5,073 nucleotides of DNA, from positions 1 through 5,073 of the forward strand of contig JAUVBO010000351.1 in assembly GCA_030591195.1 (NCBI GenBank), given 5' to 3'. Under the pieces are notes generated by a model that saw nothing but the letters and a program-made list of their open reading frames with translations, was not told the origin of the DNA and did no database searches. Positions 1-5,073 of this stretch are shown here, one piece after another; the stretch's first letter is position 1; each line of letters opens with the position of its first letter. The translations under genes were made by a program, and so were the position numbers. This DNA is from Pseudomonadota bacterium. GTDB taxonomy: Bacteria > Myxococcota > Polyangia > GCA-2747355 > JACKDQ01.

Positions 1-517
<517 letters not shown>

Positions 518-518
<1 letters not shown>

Positions 519-541
519 GGGGCTGCCCCAGCCCCCTCTTT
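518..541 (+). terminator. Probable intrinsic terminator of the FHA gene
   Basis: A perfect 8-bp stem GGGGGCTG (518-525) pairs with CAGCCCCC (529-536) around a CCC loop, followed by TCTTT. The stem starts on the last base of the TAG stop codon. The stem is very GC-rich, but the T tract is short, so termination could be only partial. Position and structure fit the end of the FHA transcript. It overlaps by a few bases with a second hairpin directly downstream. Confidence 0.6.
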
Positions 542-561
542 GGCTGCTGCCGCAGCCAAAG
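538..561. repeat. Second perfect hairpin (10-bp stem), back to back with the terminator
   Basis: CTTTGGCTGC (538-547) is perfectly complementary to GCAGCCAAAG (552-561) around a TGCC loop. No T tract follows on either strand, so it is not a classical terminator by itself. It shares the GGCTG/CAGCC core with the first hairpin, so alternative pairings are possible (521-526 with 552-557, and 529-533 with 542-546). It could be the 3' part of a compound terminator or part of an intergenic repeat element. Confidence 0.6.
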
Positions 562-567
562 TAACCC

Positions 568-610
568 CAAGGGAGTGCTCCCTCCGGTCGCTTGGTTCGC
601 TTCGCTCACC
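568..610. repeat. 43-bp direct repeat, copy 1
   Basis: It matches copy 2 at 648-690 at 41 of 43 positions; the differences are G575 versus T655 and T601 versus G681. It contains the short perfect inverted repeat GGGAG-TG-CTCCC (571-582). CCAAG (567-571) is complementary to CTTGG (591-595), and CCGGT (584-588) to ACCGG (608-612). These nested pairings resemble a small structured intergenic element of the REP or BIME kind. No transposase, target-site duplication or terminal repeat ties it to a specific mobile element. Confidence 0.8.
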
Positions 611-647
611 GGTTCCGGAAGGTTCTGAGCGGCGGGCAGGTTCTCCG

Positions 648-690
648 CAAGGGATTGCTCCCTCCGGTCGCTTGGTTCGCGTCGCTCACC
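648..690. repeat. 43-bp direct repeat, copy 2
   Basis: This second copy begins 80 bp after copy 1, with a 37-bp spacer (611-647) of unrelated sequence. The change at 655 weakens the GGGAG/CTCCC stem to four pairs, and the flanking bases that extend the pairings in copy 1 are not kept. Copy 1 may therefore be the more intact unit. Sequence upstream and downstream of the two copies is not similar, which limits the duplicated unit to about 43 bp. Confidence 0.8.
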
Positions 691-764
691 CACTGGGGCT
701 GACTAGCCTCTCTTCTCCCTGGCGCAAGCAAATCGCCTGCGCGGGTCGACGCCGAAGACGACTC

Positions 765-793
765 TTCATATGTGTCCCCGCGGTGAGTATATT
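765..793 (+). promoter_or_regulatory. Candidate sigma70-type promoter for the sulfatase-fold gene
   Basis: TTCATA (765-770, 4 of 6 to TTGACA) and TATATT (788-793, 5 of 6 to TATAAT) are separated by 17 bp. They lie in one of the few AT-rich patches of a GC-rich region. A transcript would begin near base 800, only about five bases before the ATG at 805. That fits the lack of a clear Shine-Dalgarno sequence before that start and suggests a leaderless or nearly leaderless message. This is a pattern match only. Confidence 0.35.
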
Positions 794-804
794 GCGGGCT
801 GACG

Positions 805-3800
805 ATGCAGTTTGATCGACGACAGCGCAAGCTTCGACGGGCGGTGGCCGGTGGCGTGATCCTGGCGGCCGTCAGCGCTATCCCCCTGTTCCTGTTCGAG
901 CTGTCCTACCTCCTCGCCGTGCGGCACCCCGGCTTCGACTCGGGCTATGACGGCTTCATCTACTGTCAGACGCTGCTCGCCGTGCCGCTGGCGCTGTTGA
1001 CCGTGTTGGGGGTGGCGCAGGGTCTGGTGATGCTCGGGGTCTCCACACTGACCGGCTGGCTCGCCGCACGGCGTGTCGCCGAGCCGCGATGGATGGGCTT
1101 GCTCTACAGCCTGCTGTTTGCGCCGGCGATCGCGGTGGCGGCGGCGCGGATGTTCGCCGGCCGCCGTGCCCTGCAGATCCCGGGCAAGGACCTGCTCGCG
1201 ATCGGCATCGGGCTCGCCGGGGTGGTGGCCTGCTACGGTTTGGCACGGCTGGCGATCGCTGTCCGGGACCGCTTCCGCCTCCGTCGTTGGGGACCGGCTC
1301 AGGCGCGGCTGATCGCCCCCGCGCTGCTGTTGCTCGCGGTGGTGACCTATCTCGCCGACCAGCGGATCCTACCGCGGCTCTATCCGTTCTTTCATGTCGG
1401 GCTGACCGTGGCGACGATCATCATCTGCCAGCTCGCCGTCGCCACTGTCTACGCCGCTTGGCGGCCCAGGGCGCGCTGGATCGGCCGGATGATCGATCCG
1501 GGCCTCTCGCTGCTGCTGCTGGTGGCGATCGTCGGCTGGGGGGCATGGGGGCTACGGCGTGTGTCGCGATCGGAGCAGTTCCGCTTCCTCGCCCACCAGC
1601 ACACCGTGGTGCAGTCGAAGATGCTCGACCTGACGGCGCGGGTCGGGTTGACCATGACCCGGGCCGAGATCCTGCCCCAGCTGGTCAATGATCCCCTGCC
1701 CCCCGACGCGCGGACCGTGGCCAAGGGCCCACGGGTTCCCGAGGCCAACCTGCTGCTGATCAGCGTCGATGCCCTGCGTGCCGACCACATGGGGATCTAC
1801 GGTTACAAGCGGCCAACGACGCCCCAACTCGACCGCTGGGCCAAGGACGCGGTGGTCTTCGAGCGCGGTTACTGCTCGATGCCGCACACCTCCTTTTCGC
1901 TGACATCGCTGATGTGCGGCAAGCACGTCTACTCCGCCGGGGGAGGCCAACACGTCACCATTTCGACGGTGCTGCGGCGCTATGGGTTCAACACCGCAGG
2001 ATTCTTTCCACCTGCGGTGTTCTACACCGACGGCGACCGCTTCGCCGCCTACCGCGAGTCGAAGTTCGACTTCGAGTACGTCAAGTTCGAGTTTCTCGCC
2101 GCCGAGAAGCGGGTTGACCAGATCTTCGAGTTCCTTCGTTCCTACGAGGCGGCGCAGCGGCAGGCGGCTGGCGAGCGGAGACGATTCTTCATCTGGGCCC
2201 ACTTCTTCGAGCCCCACGAGCCGTACGTCTTCCGTCCCGATCACGACTTTGGGCGACGCGCCGTGGATCGCTACGACGGGGAGGTCGCCTACGTCGATCG
2301 TCATCTCGGCCGGCTGATCGCCGGGGTGCGCAAGCGCTACCCCAAGACGATCGTCGCGGTGACCGGCGACCACGGCGAGGCCTTCGGCGAGCACGGCAGC
2401 TACTACCACGGCAACTCGCTCTACGAGGAGCAGATCCGGGTGCCCGCGCTGATCGGTGTCCCCGGCGTCGCCGGGCGCCGGCTGGCGGGCGCCGCCCAGA
2501 CCGTGGATCTGGTGGTGACGATGCTGGCGCTGGCCGACATCCCGGTGCCGGCCAGCATGAGCGGTCGTGACCTCAGCCCCTGGTTCGACGGAAATGAGCC
2601 GAGCGCGCTGCCCCCGGCCTACGTCGAGATCGACCAGATGAAGGCCGTGATCCACGGCGACCAGAAGCTGATCAAGGACGACATCCGCGGCTTTCGCGAG
2701 CTCTATCGGCTGAAGTCGGATCCCGGCGAGCTCGACAACGCCGTCGGCAGGGCGCCGAAGCTTGCGGCACGGCTCGAGCGCCGCCTGGCGCGGTGGACCG
2801 GGCGCCGGCGCGGCGGCGGGCAGCGCGGCTCGTCGGTGGACCGGCTGCTGGCGCGGGCGCGCAAGCGCGATCCGGGCGCGGTGCCGGGACTGATCCGTCT
2901 CCTCAGCGGATCGGTCGACGAGCGTCGGCGTGCGGTCGAGGCGCTGGTCGGGCTGCGCGTGCAGCGCGCGCGGAAGGCGCTGGCTCGCCTGCTGACCGAT
3001 CGCGACCCCGAGGTGAAGATGCGCGCGACCATCGGCGTGGCGTTGCTCGGGGACGGCAAGCAGCTCCCCGCGCTCGACAGGGTGCTCGCTCGCGCCGATC
3101 TTCCGCCAGCGATGCGGCGCGACGCGCTGATCGCCAAGGCTCGCTTGGGTGACCGCACGACCGGCGCCGAGCTGGGCAGGATCCTCGACCGGACCGAGAG
3201 CATCTATCAACGAGTCGAGCTGATCGAGGTCCTCGGCGACCTGGGCGCCGACGGGGTGGAACGGTCGATCCGCGGACAGCTCAAGACCCTCCGCACCCGG
3301 CGCTACGCGATCAAGGCGCTGGGCAAGCTGCGTGCCCGGTCCGCGGTCCCCGAGCTGATCAAGAGCCTGCGCAGTGATCGCTTCATCTCCTGGCGAGCGG
3401 CCGCCGCCCGGGCGCTGGGCCAGATCGGCGATCGCCGCGCCGTCGCAGACCTGCAGCACGTCGTCCGCTACGAGCTCGAGGGCGGGGTGGTCAGCTGGTC
3501 GCTCGATGCGCTCGGCAGGATCGATGCGCTGCAGATCCCAGGGGTCCGCTCGCTGGCTCCCCTCGCTTGGCGTTGCGAGGGCGACGTCTGCCGGATGCCA
3601 CTCGGCCGGGGGGGGCGGGCCCGCTGCGATCAGCTGCCGGCGCGGGAGTTGCTGGTGCTGCTCGCCGAGGCCAAGCCGACGGTGGTCAAGGTCTACTGCG
3701 GCGACCGGCGCGTGGGTGCGCTCGAGATCCAGGGTACGGCGGCCGCAGGGTCGGGCAGGGACAAGCCGTCGGTCGCGGCGGCGGTCGTCGTCTCGCTCGC

Positions 3801-3924
3801 TGGAGGAGAGGGGGCTCTGCGGTTGCAGGCGGGGGCGCCAGCGCCCGCGGTGCGTTTCGCCGGCACTCGATCGCTGACCATCCTCGCTGCTGATCGCGGG
3901 TCACCTGTCGGTGGGGGTAAATGA
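805..3924 (+). CDS. Membrane-anchored sulfatase-fold hydrolase/transferase with C-terminal HEAT repeats
   Basis: This 1039-residue protein starts at ATG 805, after an in-frame stop at 784-786. A basic N-terminus precedes about seven hydrophobic helices (near 14-39, 56-86, 98-117, 129-151, 168-184, 195-217 and 233-250). That count puts the rest in the periplasm. Residues 314-650 form an alkaline-phosphatase/sulfatase-fold domain. Visible motifs are SVDALRADHMG with probable metal ligand Asp322, the nucleophile segment PHTSFSLTSLMCG (360-372), HFFEPHEPY (466-474), TGDHGEAFGEHG (520-531, probable ligands Asp522 and His523), HGNSLYEEQIRVP (535-547) and LYRLKSDPGE (633-642). Counting from Gly372, the position of the sulfatase FGly Cys/Ser is Thr362, so formylglycine chemistry is unlikely. 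A phosphodiesterase or phospho-group transferase is an alternative to a sulfatase. Residues 689-906 hold about six or seven HEAT-like helical repeats. Residues 907-1039 are unrecognised. The stop overlaps the next start. Fold and topology are well supported; the substrate is unknown. Confidence 0.9.
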   Translation: MQFDRRQRKLRRAVAGGVILAAVSAIPLFLFELSYLLAVRHPGFDSGYDGFIYCQTLLAVPLALLTVLGVAQGLVMLGVSTLTGWLAARRVAEPRWMGLLYSLLFAPAIAVAAARMFAGRRALQIPGKDLLAIGIGLAGVVACYGLARLAIAVRDRFRLRRWGPAQARLIAPALLLLAVVTYLADQRILPRLYPFFHVGLTVATIIICQLAVATVYAAWRPRARWIGRMIDPGLSLLLLVAIVGWGAWGLRRVSRSEQFRFLAHQHTVVQSKMLDLTARVGLTMTRAEILPQLVNDPLPPDARTVAKGPRVPEANLLLISVDALRADHMGIYGYKRPTTPQLDRWAKDAVVFERGYCSMPHTSFSLTSLMCGKHVYSAGGGQHVTISTVLRRYGFNTAGFFPPAVFYTDGDRFAAYRESKFDFEYVKFEFLAAEKRVDQIFEFLRSYEAAQRQAAGERRRFFIWAHFFEPHEPYVFRPDHDFGRRAVDRYDGEVAYVDRHLGRLIAGVRKRYPKTIVAVTGDHGEAFGEHGSYYHGNSLYEEQIRVPALIGVPGVAGRRLAGAAQTVDLVVTMLALADIPVPASMSGRDLSPWFDGNEPSALPPAYVEIDQMKAVIHGDQKLIKDDIRGFRELYRLKSDPGELDNAVGRAPKLAARLERRLARWTGRRRGGGQRGSSVDRLLARARKRDPGAVPGLIRLLSGSVDERRRAVEALVGLRVQRARKALARLLTDRDPEVKMRATIGVALLGDGKQLPALDRVLARADLPPAMRRDALIAKARLGDRTTGAELGRILDRTESIYQRVELIEVLGDLGADGVERSIRGQLKTLRTRRYAIKALGKLRARSAVPELIKSLRSDRFISWRAAAARALGQIGDRRAVADLQHVVRYELEGGVVSWSLDALGRIDALQIPGVRSLAPLAWRCEGDVCRMPLGRGGRARCDQLPARELLVLLAEAKPTVVKVYCGDRRVGALEIQGTAAAGSGRDKPSVAAAVVVSLAGGEGALRLQAGAPAPAVRFAGTRSLTILAADRGSPVGGGK
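3608..3615 (+). repeat. G8 homopolymer inside the sulfatase-fold gene
   Basis: Eight consecutive G residues encode part of L-G-R-G-G-R around residues 933-938, just after the HEAT region. The annotated frame still gives a protein-like sequence downstream (for example VVKVYCGDRRVGALEIQ) and ends in the ATGA overlap, so no sequencing frameshift is evident here. A one-base change would move translation into a frame open to 3877 (loss) or 3893 (gain), replacing the C-terminal domain. Confidence 0.7.
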
Positions 3925-5073
3925 GCGCATCTTCTGGTGAGCGTCACCCGCGGCAGGTCGGCTGGATCGTGCTGGCGTTGCTCGTGGCGCAGGTGCCCAC
4001 GCGGGCCGAGGCCGGCGGCTTCACGATCACGATCATCGGGGCCCGGCGGCTCGGCATGTCGGCCAACCTCGGGCGCCCGGACGACCTGACGGCGCTGTTT
4101 CACAACCCAGCAGGCCTCGCCGACCAGGATGGCGTGCGGGTTCACCTGTCGGGCTCGGTGGCCTTCCTCGACACCGAGTTCCAGCTCAAGCAACTCGACC
4201 CCGTGCGATTTCCCTCGATCAACCCGGAGGGCTGCGGCGACCCGGGCGAAGATGCTTGTCCCTGGCCCGTGGGCAGCGACGGCTACTACCAGGCCAGCAT
4301 CACCCCCGAGTCGACCTTCGGTGTGTTGCCGTACCTCGGGGCGGCCACCGACCTCGGCTTTCTCGGGCGCAAGGACATCGTCGTCTCGGCGGCGCTCTAC
4401 GCGCCTGATTTCTATGGTGGCACCTTCAGCGAGGCGGCACCCACGCGCTATCACTTCATCAAGGGCCTCTTCATGGTCATCTCCGCCACCGCCGGCGCTG
4501 GCTGGCGGATCAACCGGTACCTCTCGATCGGCGCGGCCGTCTCGTACAACTACATGCGGCTCTCTTACGCCCAGGACCTGAGCGTGGTCGATGCCCTGAC
4601 GGAAGCCGGAGAGGAGCCGGATTCCACCGCCCAGGGCGCGCAGGTCATGCTCGGCGACATCCGCCTCGACTATACCGGCGAAGACCATGGCATCGGCTGG
4701 ATCGCCGGGGTGCTGGTCGACCCGCTACCCTGGCTGAGCATCGGCGCGAGCTACAACGGCTCCACCTCGGCGCGGTTCGAGGGCGGCCTCGGGCTCACGG
4801 CGCTCGGGACGTCGAACGCCGAGCTGCTGCCGGCGGCCTTCAAGAGCTTCGGCTACAAGCTTCCCCGCGGCCTCGAGGTGGAGATGGCGATCCCCCACGC
4901 GTTGATGGTCGGGGTCAACCTCCACCCAACGCCCTGGCTCGAGATCGGTGTCGACTGCCGGGTGTGGCTCTACACGCTCTTCCAGCGTCAGGTGCTTGCA
5001 CCGCAGTACGACGACGCCGAGCAGGGCAGCGAGCCGCTCACCGAGGAGGGCCTGTCGCGCGACAAGAACTACG
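3921..5073 (+). CDS. FadL/OmpP1/TodX-family outer-membrane transport protein, N-terminal part
   Basis: The frame opens at ATG 3921 inside the preceding stop (ATGA) and stays open to the window end, giving 384 residues without a stop. A G-rich ribosome-binding stretch (3911-3917) lies a few bases upstream. The start is confirmed by a signal peptide: a basic segment to Arg11, a hydrophobic core VGWIVLALLVAQV (13-25) and probable cleavage after Ala31 in AEA-GGF. The mature start GGFTITIIGARRLGMSANLG, followed by DDLTALFHNPAGLAD (54-68), is the typical FadL-family opening: the Gly-Phe N-terminus, which in FadL belongs to the plugging hatch, then the NPAGLA motif. Alternating amphipathic strands follow, such as GWIAGVLVDPLPWLSIGASY and MVGVNLHPTPWLEIGVD. 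Cys105 and Cys113 probably form a disulfide in a loop. Family members move hydrophobic compounds across the outer membrane. The substrate is unknown, and the C-terminal strands lie outside the window. Confidence 0.9.
   Translation, partial: MSASSGERHPRQVGWIVLALLVAQVPTRAEAGGFTITIIGARRLGMSANLGRPDDLTALFHNPAGLADQDGVRVHLSGSVAFLDTEFQLKQLDPVRFPSINPEGCGDPGEDACPWPVGSDGYYQASITPESTFGVLPYLGAATDLGFLGRKDIVVSAALYAPDFYGGTFSEAAPTRYHFIKGLFMVISATAGAGWRINRYLSIGAAVSYNYMRLSYAQDLSVVDALTEAGEEPDSTAQGAQVMLGDIRLDYTGEDHGIGWIAGVLVDPLPWLSIGASYNGSTSARFEGGLGLTALGTSNAELLPAAFKSFGYKLPRGLEVEMAIPHALMVGVNLHPTPWLEIGVDCRVWLYTLFQRQVLAPQYDDAEQGSEPLTEEGLSRDKNY

Larger units (their letters stand above)
519..804. other. Intergenic region with hairpins, direct repeats and a candidate promoter
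   Basis: This stretch of nearly 290 bases has no convincing gene. The open frames crossing it on both strands follow the repeated DNA, give Arg/Ser/Pro-rich products without family features, and conflict with the downstream start. It holds, in order, two adjacent hairpins (518-561), two copies of a 43-bp direct repeat (568-610 and 648-690), a stretch with nothing recognisable (691-764), and a sigma70-like promoter candidate close to the start codon at 805. Confidence 0.7.

Noticed and set aside
721..742. Short inverted repeat GCGCA/TGCGC upstream of the enzyme gene
   Set aside because: Five pairs with an 11-base loop in GC-rich sequence are expected by chance, and the position gives no further support for an operator.
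540..815. 91-codon open frame on the + strand in the intergenic region
   Set aside because: It begins within the second hairpin, is built from the direct repeats and runs over the start of the enzyme gene. Its Arg/Ser-rich product has no family features.
1873..1887. Cys357 in CSMPH as a formylglycine-forming residue
   Set aside because: Formylglycine motifs need CxPxR. Here Pro is at +3 and His replaces Arg. The spacing to the conserved Gly372 fits Thr362 instead.
1552..3459. 635-codon open frame on the minus strand inside the sulfatase-fold gene
   Set aside because: It mirrors the codon bias of the + strand gene in GC-rich DNA, where stops are rare. Its product shows no motif, while the + strand frame carries the full set of family motifs.
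3693..4688. 331-codon open frame on the minus strand across the operon junction
   Set aside because: It overlaps both the end of the enzyme gene and the FadL-like gene, which has a clear signal peptide and family motif. The minus-strand product is Arg/Pro/Ala-rich with no recognisable feature.

Overview
The window is GC-rich, roughly two-thirds G+C by eye, with strong G/C preference at third codon positions. All three genes read on the + strand. A Pro/Gln-linked FHA protein, a multi-pass sulfatase-fold enzyme with C-terminal HEAT repeats and a FadL/OmpP1-type outer-membrane protein together suggest a Gram-negative bacterium. The style resembles Myxococcota or related former Deltaproteobacteria. 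That placement is inference from gene content and composition; no rRNA or marker gene is present.

Layout. Bases 1-518 hold the 3' part of an FHA-domain protein whose start lies outside the window. Its visible N-terminal part is a Pro/Gln-rich linker encoded by an 18-bp tandem DNA repeat. Bases 519-804 are non-coding but structured. Two hairpins stand back to back at the end of the FHA gene, followed by two near-identical 43-bp direct repeats with an 80-bp period. A candidate promoter lies immediately before the next start codon. Bases 805-3924 encode a 1039-residue membrane protein with about seven N-terminal membrane helices, a periplasmic alkaline-phosphatase/sulfatase-fold domain, a HEAT-repeat region and a short Cys-containing C-terminal domain. 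Bases 3921-5073 encode the N-terminal 384 residues of a FadL-family outer-membrane protein. It starts inside the stop codon of the enzyme gene (ATGA overlap) and runs off the window.

How the genes may work together. The 4-bp overlap makes the enzyme and the FadL-like channel very likely one operon with coupled translation. The enzyme domain should face the periplasm and the channel should sit in the outer membrane, so both would act on the same envelope compartment. One possibility is that a hydrophobic or esterified substrate enters through the channel and is processed by the enzyme; this is a hypothesis. The enzyme looks like a sulfatase by fold, but the residue aligned with the formylglycine-forming Cys/Ser is Thr362 and the CxPxR motif is absent. 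Phosphoester hydrolysis or phospho-group transfer is therefore at least as likely as sulfate-ester hydrolysis. The FHA gene is separated by the hairpins and repeats and is probably a separate transcription unit.

I did not find a clearly new system. The points most worth a second look are the Thr-type active site, the 7TM-sulfatase-HEAT fusion coupled to a FadL-like protein, and the repeated element between the first two genes.
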